Positions 25,406-34,512 of a stretch of 64,000 bases of DNA are shown piece after piece. The position numbers and the translations under genes were made by a program. The notes beneath the pieces were generated by a model. The model did no database searches. It was not told the DNA's origin and saw only the letters and a list, made by a program, of their open reading frames with translations. The stretch lies in assembly GCA_017521325.1 (NCBI GenBank), contig JAFXCV010000036.1:1-64000 (forward strand), read 5' to 3'. The stretch is from Oscillospiraceae bacterium. GTDB lineage: Bacteria > Bacillota > Clostridia > Oscillospirales > Ruminococcaceae. The first letter of the stretch is position 1; each line of letters opens with the position of its first letter.

Positions 25406-25901
25406 TGTTGTGCTCCTCCTTTACAAGTCGGCTTTGAATTGTTTCAAGAATACATTCCGGAACAAAGGGGCTGATATCTCCCCCGAAATATGCAACCTGT
25501 TTTACCACGCTGGAACTGAGGTACATATTTTCCTTACTGGTCGTAAGGAACACCGTTTCTGCGTTTTCATACAGCACTTTATTTGTCAGTGCCATCTGAA
25601 ATTCATATTCAAAATCGGTGACAGCCCGAAGACCTTTTACAATTGCAACCGCTTTTACATTTTTTACATAGTCCACAAGCAGGCCATCGAGAATGTCAAT
25701 TACAACATTGTCAAGATGTGCTGTGGCTTTTGCAATCATCATCATACGCTCTGTCGCTGTGAAGCTCGGCGCATTTTTACTCGCATTCGTCGAGATCAGT
25801 ACAATGACCTTGTCAAACAGTGTGGAAGCTCGTGTGATGATATCCAGATGTCCCAATGTGACCGGATCAAAGCTTCCGGGACAAACTGCAATTCTTCTCA
25901 C
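25395..25901 (-). CDS. coaD: Phosphopantetheine adenylyltransferase
   Basis: 168 aa. Transfers AMP from ATP to 4'-phosphopantetheine to make dephospho-CoA, the penultimate step of coenzyme A synthesis. N-terminal CPGSFDPVTLGH contains the TxGH nucleotidyltransferase motif; KGLRAVTDFEYEFQMALTN and YLSSSVVKQVAYFGGDIS match the substrate pocket and C-terminal signature. The start is GTG, overlapping the rsmD stop as GTGA. The rsmD-coaD pairing is conserved in Firmicutes. Confidence 0.96.
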   Translation of the reverse strand: MRRIAVCPGSFDPVTLGHLDIITRASTLFDKVIVLISTNASKNAPSFTATERMMMIAKATAHLDNVVIDILDGLLVDYVKNVKAVAIVKGLRAVTDFEYEFQMALTNKVLYENAETVFLTTSKENMYLSSSVVKQVAYFGGDISPFVPECILETIQSRLVKEEHNNEY

Positions 25902-26452
25902 TCAGATTCCTCCTCTTCAAACGCATATACTGACACTACTATTTTACCATAGAAATATTCTTTTTTCAACCTTAAATTGAAAATTTTTTCCGGCATTTCC
26001 AAATCTTTTTCATGTTCACAGATCATTTTACCTGATTCTTTTATTTTTTTCGCCAGATTCGGCAGAATTTCCTGCAAAATATCCTTTCTGTACGGAGGAT
26101 CCAGAAAAATAAAATCAAAGAAACGATCGGGGCAATACGCAAAAAACTGTTCCGATTCCTTCTGGTATACCTGTGCTTTAGAAGTAAAACCGGTTTTTTC
26201 AAGATTTTCCTTGATCACTTTGATCGCTTGTGGGGAATGGTCAACAAACACTGCCTGCTTCGCACCACGACTGAGTGCTTCGATACCAAGCTGTCCGCTG
26301 CCTGCAAACAAATCAAGTACAGTGGAACCTGCGAGATCAAACTGAATAGAAGAAAACATACCTTCCTTGACCCGATCCGTTGTCGGACGGACATCAAGTC
26401 CTTCAAGGGTTTTCAGATGTGTTCCCTTTGCGCTTCCTGTAATGACTCTCAT
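25898..26452 (-). CDS. rsmD: 16S rRNA (guanine966-N2)-methyltransferase
   Basis: 184 aa from ATG at 26452 behind GGAGGG; the upstream extension of the frame lies in uvrC and has no ribosome site. MRVITGSAKG and RPTTDRVKEGMFSSIQ at the N-terminus, SAM motif VLDLFAGSGQLGIEALSRGA, and catalytic FLDPPY are diagnostic. It methylates G966 of 16S rRNA in the small subunit. Located between uvrC and coaD in one minus-strand run. Confidence 0.94.
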   Translation of the reverse strand: MRVITGSAKGTHLKTLEGLDVRPTTDRVKEGMFSSIQFDLAGSTVLDLFAGSGQLGIEALSRGAKQAVFVDHSPQAIKVIKENLEKTGFTSKAQVYQKESEQFFAYCPDRFFDFIFLDPPYRKDILQEILPNLAKKIKESGKMICEHEKDLEMPEKIFNLRLKKEYFYGKIVVSVYAFEEEESE

Positions 26453-26465
26453 AAAATTCCCTCCG

Positions 26466-28280
26466 TTAGTCTTTATGCAGGTATTCGTACAGACGCTGTG
26501 CAGTCTTTTTTGGAATGCCGGCATTAGCAAGCATTTTTTCAGAAGCAGTCATAAGTGCGTCCTTCGTTTTAAAATGCAGCATCAGTTTTTTGGCAAGTTT
26601 TTCACCAATACCCTCTACCTGCGTCAGCTCCGATGCAAAGCTGCGTTTTTTATGCTTGCTATGCATGAATGCAACCGAATACCGATGCACCTCGTCCTGT
26701 ATGCGGGTAAGCAGATGAAATGCACTCTGTGTTCCGGAAACGCTGATTTCTCCGCCGCCCGTTGCAATCGCTCTTGTGCGGTGCTTGCTGTCCTTGACCA
26801 TGCCGAACAATGCAATATCCGGTGCAAGCTCCGCAATGATGGGCGCAACCGCATTCACGTGTCCTTTGCCGCCGTCAAGAAGAATCAGATCAGGCATTTT
26901 TGAAAATCCCTCATCCGTTTCATCGTGAAGATGCAGCAAACGACGACGAATCACCTCCTGCATACACGCATAATCGTTCTGCATGTAGGATTCCTTGATA
27001 GTGAAACGTTTATACGCTCGTTTGAGAGGTCTGCCGTTTTCAAAAACGACCATACCTGCGACCATGGATTCGGATGCAAGATTTGAGATATCATACGCCT
27101 CGATATATTTCGGGATCTGCTGCATTCCAAGAAGCTTTCCGAGAGCTTCTACTGCAAGCAGTTCTTTGCCTGTACGATTGGTATGCACTGCAATTTGTTC
27201 CACGGCATTCTGTTTGGACATCTGAATCAGCTGCAAACCATTTCCACGCTGCGGAACATACATTTTCACCTTGAAGCCGGTCTGTTCAGAAAACATCTCG
27301 ATCAGCATGTCCATTTCTGAAATTGGTTTTTCAAGTAAAATCATTTTCGGAAGATCAGATCTTCCATGATAAAACTGCGTGACAAACGCCTCAAATTCCA
27401 TATCATCCGCATGATCGGAAAAATGGAAGGTCTGTTTATCATGCAGCCTGCCGTCACGATACATCAGCACCGAAATACAAACCTCATCCTGACTTTCAGC
27501 AGATGCAATGACATCGGCATCTTTGAACTGATTGTCAATGATTTTCTGCGACTCTCCTGCTTTCTGAATAGCACGGATCCTGTCACGAAGCATTGCTGCA
27601 CGCTCAAAATCGAGCATTTCAGCTGCACGTTCCATTTCCTGTTCCATACGTTCGATGGATGCGCTGCTGCCGCTGCGGATATAGTCCACTGCCTGTTCCA
27701 CGATGTCGCAATATTGCTTCTGCGGAATATTTCCTCGGCAAACTCCCATACAGCGTTTGATATGGTAATTCAGACAGGGTCTTCCCTTGCGGAACATTTG
27801 CGGAAATTTTTTTGTACAGGTCGGAAGTCTGAATACCGCATTGACCTCCTCAACTGTGGATTTGGTCACAAAACTGCCGGTATACGGACCAATATACTGT
27901 CCTCCCCCGCTTTTTTGTTTTTCAGCGGTGATGCGAGGATAGGGATCATCCGAAATCCTGATATAGTGATAGCCCTTGTCATCCTTGAGCAGGATATTAT
28001 AATGGGGCTTATGCTGTTTGATGAGGCTGCATTCAAGAAGCAGCGCCTCATATTCCGAATCAGTGACAATGAAATCGTAATCCCACACATGGGAAACCAT
28101 TTTCGCTACCTTCGGAGTATGGTCAGCAGATACACGGAAGTAACTGCTGACCCTGTTTTTCAGATTTTTGGCTTTTCCGATATAAATGATGCCGCCCTTT
28201 TCATCCTTCATCAGGTATACACCGGGCGAAGCTGTAAGCTGTGCGGTTTTTTCACGCAAGTAGGGCAATCTTTCATTCAT
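26466..28280 (-). CDS. uvrC: Excinuclease ABC subunit C
   Basis: 604 aa from ATG at 28280 (TAGGTAA upstream). GIY-YIG nuclease at ~15-95 (GVYLMKDEKGGIIYIGKAKNLKNR), a Cys cluster near 165-190 (CLNYHIKRCMGVCRG), a UVR domain near 205-240 (AEMLDFERAAMLRDRIRAI), the RNase H-like second nuclease (AYDISNLASESMVAGMVVFENG, LLDGGKGH), and C-terminal helix-hairpin-helix repeats (VEGIGEKLAKKLM, NAGIPKKTAQRLYEYL). It makes the dual incisions of nucleotide excision repair with UvrA and UvrB, which are encoded together at 42.9-47.8 kb. Here it follows the purine genes. Confidence 0.97.
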   Translation of the reverse strand: MNERLPYLREKTAQLTASPGVYLMKDEKGGIIYIGKAKNLKNRVSSYFRVSADHTPKVAKMVSHVWDYDFIVTDSEYEALLLECSLIKQHKPHYNILLKDDKGYHYIRISDDPYPRITAEKQKSGGGQYIGPYTGSFVTKSTVEEVNAVFRLPTCTKKFPQMFRKGRPCLNYHIKRCMGVCRGNIPQKQYCDIVEQAVDYIRSGSSASIERMEQEMERAAEMLDFERAAMLRDRIRAIQKAGESQKIIDNQFKDADVIASAESQDEVCISVLMYRDGRLHDKQTFHFSDHADDMEFEAFVTQFYHGRSDLPKMILLEKPISEMDMLIEMFSEQTGFKVKMYVPQRGNGLQLIQMSKQNAVEQIAVHTNRTGKELLAVEALGKLLGMQQIPKYIEAYDISNLASESMVAGMVVFENGRPLKRAYKRFTIKESYMQNDYACMQEVIRRRLLHLHDETDEGFSKMPDLILLDGGKGHVNAVAPIIAELAPDIALFGMVKDSKHRTRAIATGGGEISVSGTQSAFHLLTRIQDEVHRYSVAFMHSKHKKRSFASELTQVEGIGEKLAKKLMLHFKTKDALMTASEKMLANAGIPKKTAQRLYEYLHKD

Positions 28281-28305
28281 AACGTTACCTAACATAGAAC
28301 TGATA

Positions 28306-28926
28306 TTAATCATCGAAGAATGAACTCTTGTATTCCGTCACCCTTGCACGATCTCCGTGACAGTCAATCATGATACGTTCCTGCGAATGGAGAAAACGAA
28401 GTATGGAGAAAAACACCACATAGGCAATGGAATTTGCAAACAGGCTGAGATAGACATTCATCTGGAATACCGTACCGATCATACCGCACAGAATAATTGT
28501 AATAGTGACAACGATCGAAACCTCCAGAGCCGTGTTTTTCGGTTCAAGAGAGAGATAGGTAAAACAGATTGCAGCTGAAAAGATGGAATGTCCGATGTTC
28601 AGTGCCATAGAATTGGACTGATAGAACTCCAGTCTTTCCGCATTGAAGTCCATGATCATGATAACGACTTCCGTAATCAGGTAGATCAGCATTGCTGCTT
28701 TCATAATATACCGATGACGGACGATTTTCCAGAAATTGATCAGTGAGAGCAGCATCAGAACAAAACCGCCGGTTTCAATTGTATAAGCGGCGATTTCCAG
28801 TGCAACCACTTCTATATTGTGTCTTTTGATCAGCCAATAATACAATACACTGACAAATGCAAACACTAAAAATAGGATGTTGGCATATTGTCCGAAATGA
28901 AAACAACGCTTTAGCTTCGGATGCAT
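28306..28926 (-). CDS. Multi-pass membrane protein of unknown function
   Basis: 206 aa with about six hydrophobic segments (FLVFAFVSVLYYWLI, IAAYTIETGGFVLMLLSLI, AAMLIYLITEVVIMIM, and two near the C-terminus) and a short charged tail ending SSFFDD. No family recognised. It lies between purD (12-nt gap) and uvrC (25-nt gap) and is probably co-transcribed with them. Confidence 0.7.
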   Translation of the reverse strand: MHPKLKRCFHFGQYANILFLVFAFVSVLYYWLIKRHNIEVVALEIAAYTIETGGFVLMLLSLINFWKIVRHRYIMKAAMLIYLITEVVIMIMDFNAERLEFYQSNSMALNIGHSIFSAAICFTYLSLEPKNTALEVSIVVTITIILCGMIGTVFQMNVYLSLFANSIAYVVFFSILRFLHSQERIMIDCHGDRARVTEYKSSFFDD

Positions 28927-28938
28927 AGCGCACCTTCT

Positions 28939-30216
28939 TTACTTTGCCTGCAATGCACGCTGACCGATATCCTTGCGGTAATGAACCTTCTCGAAGGAAA
29001 TCTGTTCCACACTCTTGTATGCCTGCTTGAGAGCATTTTCAAGAGTGTCAGCTGTCGCAGTTATACCGAGCACTCTGCCACCAGCGGTGAGAAATTCACC
29101 GTCGGCATATTTAGTTCCTGCATGGTACACGAATGCACCGTCTGTCTGACCCTTGTCATCCATACCGGAAATAACCTTACCGCTTTCATACTTCACAGGA
29201 TAACCGCCGCTTGCCATAACAACGCATGCTGCACTTTCCTGCTTCCATACGATATCGAGATCGGAAAGATTACCCTTGTAGGTAGCTTCCATAATGTCCA
29301 CCAGATCAGTATCCAGCAGAGGCAGAACAACCTGTGTTTCGGGATCACCGAAACGGCAGTTGTATTCGATCACCTTCGGACCATTGGGAGTCAACATCAG
29401 ACCGAAATACAGGCATCCTGTAAATGCTCTGCCCTCAGCTGCCATTGCTGCAATGGTGGGCTTAAAGATGGTTTCCATGCAGATATCTGCAATTTCCTGT
29501 GTATAGTAAGGATTCGGAGCAACCGTACCCATACCACCGGTGTTCAGGCCCTCATCGCCATCGAGCGCACGCTTGTGATCCATGGAAGAGATCATCGGAA
29601 CAACGGTCTTACCGTCCGTAAAGGACAGAACGGAAACCTCAGGACCAGTGAGGAATTCTTCCACAACAATGCGTGTGCTGCTGTCGCCGAATTGCTTTTC
29701 GTCGATCATGGATACAACAGCATCCACGGCTTCCTGCTCATTCTGTGCAAGGATAACGCCCTTGCCCAGCGCCAGTCCATCCGCCTTGATGACTGTCGGA
29801 TAGGTGTTCTGTGCCTTGATATATGCAATTGCAGACGCACTATCCGTGAACACTTCATATCCACCTGTGGGAATGTTGTATTTTTTCATCAGATCCTTGG
29901 AGAAGATCTTGCTGCCTTCGATAATGGCTGCATTCTTCTTCGGACCGAAGGTCATGAAGCCCTCCGCCTGCATCGCATCGACCATGCCGAGTACCAGCGG
30001 ATCATCAGGGGCAACAACAACGAGGTCGGGTTTGATCTCCTTTGCAAGTGCAACCATACCGTCAATATCGGTTGCCTTGACATCGCAGCACTTGGCATAG
30101 CGGGAAATACCGCCGTTGCCGGGTGCGCAGTAAATTTCGGTGGTACGGGAGCTTTCAGCAAGCTTCATGATAATAGCGTGCTCTCTGCCGCCGCCGCCAA
30201 CTACTAAAATCTTCAT
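28939..30216 (-). CDS. purD: Phosphoribosylamine-glycine ligase (GAR synthetase)
   Basis: 425 aa, normal length. It joins glycine to 5-phosphoribosylamine with ATP, the second step of purine synthesis. MKILVVGGGGREHAI is the family N-terminus; an ATP-grasp domain follows (GLALGKGV, EEFLTGPEVSVLSFTDG, NTGGMGTVAPNPYY, EYNCRFGDPETQVVLP). Last recognised purine gene of the cluster, 16 nt after a small membrane protein. Confidence 0.97.
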   Translation of the reverse strand: MKILVVGGGGREHAIIMKLAESSRTTEIYCAPGNGGISRYAKCCDVKATDIDGMVALAKEIKPDLVVVAPDDPLVLGMVDAMQAEGFMTFGPKKNAAIIEGSKIFSKDLMKKYNIPTGGYEVFTDSASAIAYIKAQNTYPTVIKADGLALGKGVILAQNEQEAVDAVVSMIDEKQFGDSSTRIVVEEFLTGPEVSVLSFTDGKTVVPMISSMDHKRALDGDEGLNTGGMGTVAPNPYYTQEIADICMETIFKPTIAAMAAEGRAFTGCLYFGLMLTPNGPKVIEYNCRFGDPETQVVLPLLDTDLVDIMEATYKGNLSDLDIVWKQESAACVVMASGGYPVKYESGKVISGMDDKGQTDGAFVYHAGTKYADGEFLTAGGRVLGITATADTLENALKQAYKSVEQISFEKVHYRKDIGQRALQAK

Positions 30217-30232
30217 GGGGGATGTGTCCTCC

Positions 30233-30544
30233 TTATTGATATTCTTTGTGAATTAGAACTTCTGTATCCAACGGAAAATGGAACGAACCGGATGTCACGC
30301 TTTCCTCCCATTCCCCCTCGGAACTACGGCTATAAGTGAAAGAATAAACCAGCCCGTCAATCTGCCTGTCCATGCCGCATTTGCATTCGCAGTCCGCTAT
30401 CGTAATGATGGGCTTGATGATACCATTTGCATTCTTGAAGCGGTGGTAATCAATCAGCGTTAAGGCACCGCAGAACAGAGGGAATACAAGGCAAAAAACT
30501 AAAATACAAATCGGAATTTTCCGGAGCATTTTGCGTTTTTTCAT
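30233..30544 (-). CDS. Small membrane-anchored protein of unknown function
   Basis: 103 aa. Basic N-terminus and one hydrophobic helix (~9-30, IPICILVFCLVFPLFCGALTLI), then an extracytoplasmic part with CECKC. GAGG lies 8 nt before ATG at 30544. Neighbours are a zinc-finger protein (10-nt gap) and purD. No family recognised. The cysteine cluster may bind metal or be oxidised outside the membrane. Confidence 0.62.
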   Translation of the reverse strand: MKKRKMLRKIPICILVFCLVFPLFCGALTLIDYHRFKNANGIIKPIITIADCECKCGMDRQIDGLVYSFTYSRSSEGEWEESVTSGSFHFPLDTEVLIHKEYQ

Positions 30545-30554
30545 GGAATTTACC

Positions 30555-30818
30555 TCACAAACTGAACCGATGCACTTTCATCTCATCCAGAAATTTATCC
30601 GAAATGGGGAATCCTGCCGCATCGCCGATCACACTGTCCATGCCGCAGAACGGGCACAATGCCGTTTCTCCGCCGTCCGTCCAGTCCTCGGAAAGAAGAT
30701 GTGAGGGCTTGAAAATCTTGCCGCACTGGAAGCATCCGCACATGTCGCTTTTCCGCAGCTGTGTGCGGTTGTAGCGGCAATTCTGGTGTGCAAGGATAAG
30801 CTCGGTTTTCTGATACAC
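30555..30818 (-). CDS. Small zinc-ribbon cytoplasmic protein
   Basis: 87 aa from GTG at 30818, chosen because GAGGTG lies 6 nt upstream; a longer frame from TTG at 30836 overlaps that site. Cysteines in CGCFQCGKIF and LCPFCGMDSVIGD make one treble-clef/zinc-ribbon fold. Proteins of this type recur in Firmicutes without an assigned function. It sits between the AICAR formyltransferase and a small membrane protein within the purine run. Confidence 0.65.
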   Translation of the reverse strand: MYQKTELILAHQNCRYNRTQLRKSDMCGCFQCGKIFKPSHLLSEDWTDGGETALCPFCGMDSVIGDAAGFPISDKFLDEMKVHRFSL

Positions 30819-30852
30819 AGGATTCACCTCGTTCAATTAGCTTTGTCTTAGA

Positions 30853-32034
30853 TTAGTGGTGGAACAATCTGATGCCTGTGAACGCCATTGCAATGCCGTA
30901 CTTATTGCAGGTTTCAATGACATTATCATCACGGATGGAACCACCGGGTTCTGCGATGTATGCAACACCGGACTTCTTTGCACGCTCGATGTTGTCGCCG
31001 AACGGGAAAAATGCGTCAGAACCAAGGCATACGTCGGTATTCTGTGCAAGCCATGCCTTCTTTTCTTCTGCGGTGAATACAGCGGGCTTTACCTTGAAGA
31101 TTCTCTGCCATTCGCCCTCACGCAGTACATCTTCGTACTCGTCACCGATGTATACATCAATTGCATTGTCACGGTCTGCACGGCGGATGTCATCTACAAA
31201 CTGCAGTCCCATTACCTGCGGAGACTGACGCAGCCACCAGTTGTCAGCCTTCTGACCTGCAAGTCTTGTGCAGTGGATTCTGGACTGCTGGCCTGCGCCG
31301 ATGCCGATTGCCTGACCATCCTTGACATAGCAAACGGAGTTGGACTGTGTGTACTTCAGAGTGATCAGAGAAATCAGCAGATCATCCATCTTGTCAGCAG
31401 GGATTTCCTTATTTTCTGTTACGATGTTGGACAGGAGTTCCTTGTTGATATCGAGTTCGTTTCTGCCCTGTTCAAAGTTTACGCCGTAAACCTGCTTTGT
31501 TTCGATCGGTGCCGGCTTGTAGTTTTCGTCGATCTTCAGAATGCAGTAGGTGCCCTTTCTCTTGGACTTAAGGATCTCCAGAGCCTCGTCATCATAATCG
31601 GGAGCAATAACACCGTCGGAAACTTCACGCTGGATCATCTTTGCGGTGCAAACGTCAACCTTGTCGGAGAGTGCGATGAAATCACCGTAGGAGGACATTC
31701 TGTCCGCACCTCTTGCTCTTGCATAAGCACTTGCCAAAGGTGTGAGTTCGCCCAGATCATCCACCCAGTAAATCTTCTTGAGATCATCGGACAGCGGTCT
31801 GCCGATGGCTGCACCTGCGGGAGATACATGCTTGAAGGATGTTGCTGCACACATGCCGGTTGCAGCCTTGAGTTCTTTGACGAGCTGCCAGCCGTTAAGG
31901 GCATCGAGCAGATTGATGTAGCCAGGCTTGCCGCAGAGTACCTCGATCGGCAGCTCTGTGCCGTCAGCCATGTATACTCTGGACGGCTTCTGATTCGGGT
32001 TGCAGCCGTATTTTAAAAGCATTTCATTAGACAT
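30853..32034 (-). CDS. purH: Stand-alone AICAR formyltransferase (PurH C-terminal enzyme only)
   Basis: 393 aa. It transfers the formyl group of 10-formyl-THF to AICAR, giving FAICAR. The transformylase Lys-His pair is visible in SFKHVSPAGAA, and the C-terminal DAFFPFGDNIERA...GVAYIAEPGGSIRDD...TGIRLFHH is characteristic. Bifunctional PurH is ~510-530 aa with an N-terminal IMP cyclohydrolase (MGS-like) domain; that domain is absent, and the protein starts directly with MLLKYGCNPNQKPSR. The missing activity is supplied by the gene immediately upstream. Confidence 0.93.
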   Translation of the reverse strand: MSNEMLLKYGCNPNQKPSRVYMADGTELPIEVLCGKPGYINLLDALNGWQLVKELKAATGMCAATSFKHVSPAGAAIGRPLSDDLKKIYWVDDLGELTPLASAYARARGADRMSSYGDFIALSDKVDVCTAKMIQREVSDGVIAPDYDDEALEILKSKRKGTYCILKIDENYKPAPIETKQVYGVNFEQGRNELDINKELLSNIVTENKEIPADKMDDLLISLITLKYTQSNSVCYVKDGQAIGIGAGQQSRIHCTRLAGQKADNWWLRQSPQVMGLQFVDDIRRADRDNAIDVYIGDEYEDVLREGEWQRIFKVKPAVFTAEEKKAWLAQNTDVCLGSDAFFPFGDNIERAKKSGVAYIAEPGGSIRDDNVIETCNKYGIAMAFTGIRLFHH

Positions 32035-32064
32035 TATTTTTTCCTCCTAAAGCATTTTTTAAAA

Positions 32065-32781
32065 TTACTTTGTATACTTGTTGATCACCTTAGAAACAGC
32101 CTTGCCTGTTTCAATATCAATATAACGTACAAACAGGGAAACCTTGTTGTCCTCGTTCAGTGCGTCCCAGAGGTCAGCAGCAAACTGCTCCATGTCGTTC
32201 GGAATGGAGATTTTCTTCGGCTCACCCTCAAAGCTCGGCAGCGGATTACCGTCGCCCATGTAGGTGTGGATGAAATGACCGAAGCCATTGATCGGATTTG
32301 TGTAGGAATAGGTGAATCTCTCGCAGCAGTCCGGGTTGCCGTCTGCGGACTTCAGAATGGACATTGCATAGTTGTATGTACCGTTCTCTACATGCATGAT
32401 ACCGGAAATACGAGGTGTGTAGTTCGGCGCATCATCCTCATACTCACGGGTGCGCAGCGCCTGCTCAAAAGTCTGTTGCTTGTCCATCAGCTCATAGATG
32501 GTATCGGTCTGGTCGCCATTGGTAACAATCGTCTTGTTGCCAAGTACTCTGACGGGAGAGTAAATGATCAGGTGCGGATCAGTCAGCTTGGAAGGATCAG
32601 CAGCCTCTGTCTTGATGCCGTCAGCGGTTTCCGTGAAGACACGGTTACGGGAATTCACGCTTCTGCCCATGATGAAGTAAGCAGTTACAGCGGATTTGCC
32701 ATCCTCGGACTTACCGATGATGATGCCTCTGCCGGGATAATCATTTCCCTTGAGTTCTTGCATAATATCAAGTGTAATCAT
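32065..32781 (-). CDS. purO: IMP cyclohydrolase of the PurO type
   Basis: 238 aa. Resembles the archaeal PurO / IMP_cyclohyd family rather than PurH: N-terminal NDYPGRGIIIG, an internal YFIMGRSVNSRNRVF, and an NTN-hydrolase-like pattern of short beta strands. It closes FAICAR to IMP, the last step of the pathway. It lies 30 nt upstream of the stand-alone AICAR formyltransferase, so the two genes together replace one bifunctional purH. Family assignment is from remembered sequence patterns and the complementary truncation of the neighbour; I am fairly sure. Confidence 0.85.
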   Translation of the reverse strand: MITLDIMQELKGNDYPGRGIIIGKSEDGKSAVTAYFIMGRSVNSRNRVFTETADGIKTEAADPSKLTDPHLIIYSPVRVLGNKTIVTNGDQTDTIYELMDKQQTFEQALRTREYEDDAPNYTPRISGIMHVENGTYNYAMSILKSADGNPDCCERFTYSYTNPINGFGHFIHTYMGDGNPLPSFEGEPKKISIPNDMEQFAADLWDALNEDNKVSLFVRYIDIETGKAVSKVINKYTK

Positions 32782-32839
32782 AATAATATACTCCTTTCGG
32801 AAATAAAGTTACTTTCAAACTTGCGAAACTATCATGTGA

Positions 32840-33400
32840 TCATTTTAAGAAAAATGTATAAACACAGTCTGCTGCCATAATGATCGCCAGAATGCAGGCG
32901 ATCATATTGATTGTTTTTCGCTTGGGTTTTGTGAGCATCCAATCAAAGAAGGGCTGTACAAGATACAGAAAAGCCGTACCGCCAAGTCCGAATCGAATGG
33001 ATGTGGAAAGTGCAATTCGTGCCTGAAAATTATATTTATAGTCGGCATACGTCTGCCAAGGCCATGCACCGGTGAAAAACTCCAGTATGTAGCTTGCAAG
33101 AAGCTCTATCACTGTGGCTATCGTCATGCAGCCGATAAAAATCAGAACCGGTTTCACGAAATTGAGCCATTTTACGTCTTTCTTTTGCATCAGCCAATTC
33201 AGGCAAAGCAAAAAGGAAAGCGCACCGACGCCATACACCGGGCAATAGGGGCCGAATAGTACTCCCCTGTTTGTGAATCCCCAGCGATAAATGAAAGTTT
33301 CAAGCACCACTTCATAGATCCAGCCAAGAACGGCGTACATCACGAAGCAGATGAAAAGCTTCTGAATCTGTTGTTTTTCCTTAATGATGTCAAACTTCAT
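32840..33400 (-). CDS. CmpB-type putative ABC transporter permease (membrane protein)
   Basis: 186 aa, about five membrane segments. The N-terminal FVMYAVLGWIYEVVLETFIYRWGFTNRGVLFGPYCPVYGVGAL is the signature of the ABC_trans_CmpB family of Firmicute membrane proteins. Despite the name, no ATPase or binding protein is nearby and transport is unproven. It starts 10 nt after purN and is probably in the same transcript. Confidence 0.8.
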   Translation of the reverse strand: MKFDIIKEKQQIQKLFICFVMYAVLGWIYEVVLETFIYRWGFTNRGVLFGPYCPVYGVGALSFLLCLNWLMQKKDVKWLNFVKPVLIFIGCMTIATVIELLASYILEFFTGAWPWQTYADYKYNFQARIALSTSIRFGLGGTAFLYLVQPFFDWMLTKPKRKTINMIACILAIIMAADCVYTFFLK

Positions 33401-33410
33401 GGCATTTTAC

Positions 33411-34037
33411 CTATTCAGTGATGTAGGCGATGCCGTTTGTCACCTTGATCCTGTCCTGACAGAAGAGAGAAACAGCTTCAGGGAGAATTTTCCATTCCGC
33501 CTGCTCCATCACACGTTTTTGCAGAATTTCGGGGGTATCCCCGTTTTTCACTTCCACAGCCTTTTGCAGGATGATCGGACCTCCGTCACAGATTTCGTTA
33601 ACGAAATGCACGGTAGCACCCGTAAGCTTTACGCCCTTCTCCAGTGCCTTTTCATGCACGTGCAGACCATAGAAGCCGTCGCCGCAGAAGGACGGAATGA
33701 GCGAGGGGTGAACATTGATGATGCGATTACGATAGGCATTGATGATGCTCTTATCAAGGATAGTCATGAAACCTGCCAGAACGATCAGATCGGCATATTC
33801 CTGATACAGTGCCTCGTGGAGAGCCTTGCTGTAGGAAGCGTTATCGTGATACTCCTTGCGTGGAATGACTCTTGTGGGGATGTCATTTTCCCTTGCTCGG
33901 ACAAGCGCATAGGCATCGGGACGGGAGGAAATGACGCAGCTGATTTTTCCGCCACGCAGTTCGCCTCGTTTCTGCGCATCAATCAGTGCCTGCAGATTTG
34001 TACCGCCGCCGGATACCAGAACAACTATATTTTTCAT
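33411..34037 (-). CDS. purN: Phosphoribosylglycinamide formyltransferase
   Basis: 208 aa from ATG at 34037 (GGGAGATG upstream). It formylates GAR with 10-formyl-THF. VLVSGGGTNLQALID binds the phosphate; catalytic Asn-His-Asp are in INVHPSLIPSF and the downstream GGPIILQ region. Normal length. It follows a DUF3592 membrane protein within the pur cluster. Confidence 0.95.
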   Translation of the reverse strand: MKNIVVLVSGGGTNLQALIDAQKRGELRGGKISCVISSRPDAYALVRARENDIPTRVIPRKEYHDNASYSKALHEALYQEYADLIVLAGFMTILDKSIINAYRNRIINVHPSLIPSFCGDGFYGLHVHEKALEKGVKLTGATVHFVNEICDGGPIILQKAVEVKNGDTPEILQKRVMEQAEWKILPEAVSLFCQDRIKVTNGIAYITE

Positions 34038-34070
34038 TTTTTCATCTCCCTTCAAATTCTTCAATACATT

Positions 34071-34499
34071 TTAAATTGTTAGGGTACAGAAATAAATTCC
34101 AATTCCAATGAAACACAGCCCTAAAACAATACCGCTGATAGAGCCGAAGTGTCTTGCACGGAAAGAATCCGCATTGTAATGTTTTTGAGGTTTGGAAGGA
34201 TTGTAGAGTATATCAATGTTCTGACCGACCACATACATCCCTGTTCCTTCCAAAGAGGGTGGCAAACACGCAGATTCAATCACCTTTCCTTCTGCCGAAT
34301 ACCGAAGTACTGGTGTTTCAGTATTCATCGGATAAATACTACTCACTTTCATTGCTCCCTTGTTCAAGGAAATTATTTCAGCGGTCGTCCGATGAAACTT
34401 CCGAAACATGAATACCCGAATCGCCAAATACACTGCACAAATGAATGTTGCGGCAGCACCCCCAACAATGAAGATATTTCCAATGATTTTTATCTCCAT
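34071..34499 (-). CDS. DUF3592-like membrane protein
   Basis: 142 aa from ATG at 34499. Two hydrophobic helices (~5-28 and ~118-140) flank a beta-rich domain with VLRYSAEGKVIES and YVVGQNIDILYNPSKPQKHY, the DUF3592 pattern. Longer upstream frames run into purM and lack a ribosome site. It lies 13 nt after purM and 33 nt before purN. No known role in purine metabolism. Confidence 0.72.
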   Translation of the reverse strand: MEIKIIGNIFIVGGAAATFICAVYLAIRVFMFRKFHRTTAEIISLNKGAMKVSSIYPMNTETPVLRYSAEGKVIESACLPPSLEGTGMYVVGQNIDILYNPSKPQKHYNADSFRARHFGSISGIVLGLCFIGIGIYFCTLTI

Positions 34500-34512
34500 A
34501 ATTTGGATCCTA

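Noticed and set aside
28921..30207. 428-codon plus-strand open frame opposite purD
   Set aside because: Antisense shadow of a highly conserved gene; composition is not protein-like and no start signal is present. The same applies to frames opposite purM, purH, purF and the dehydrogenase.
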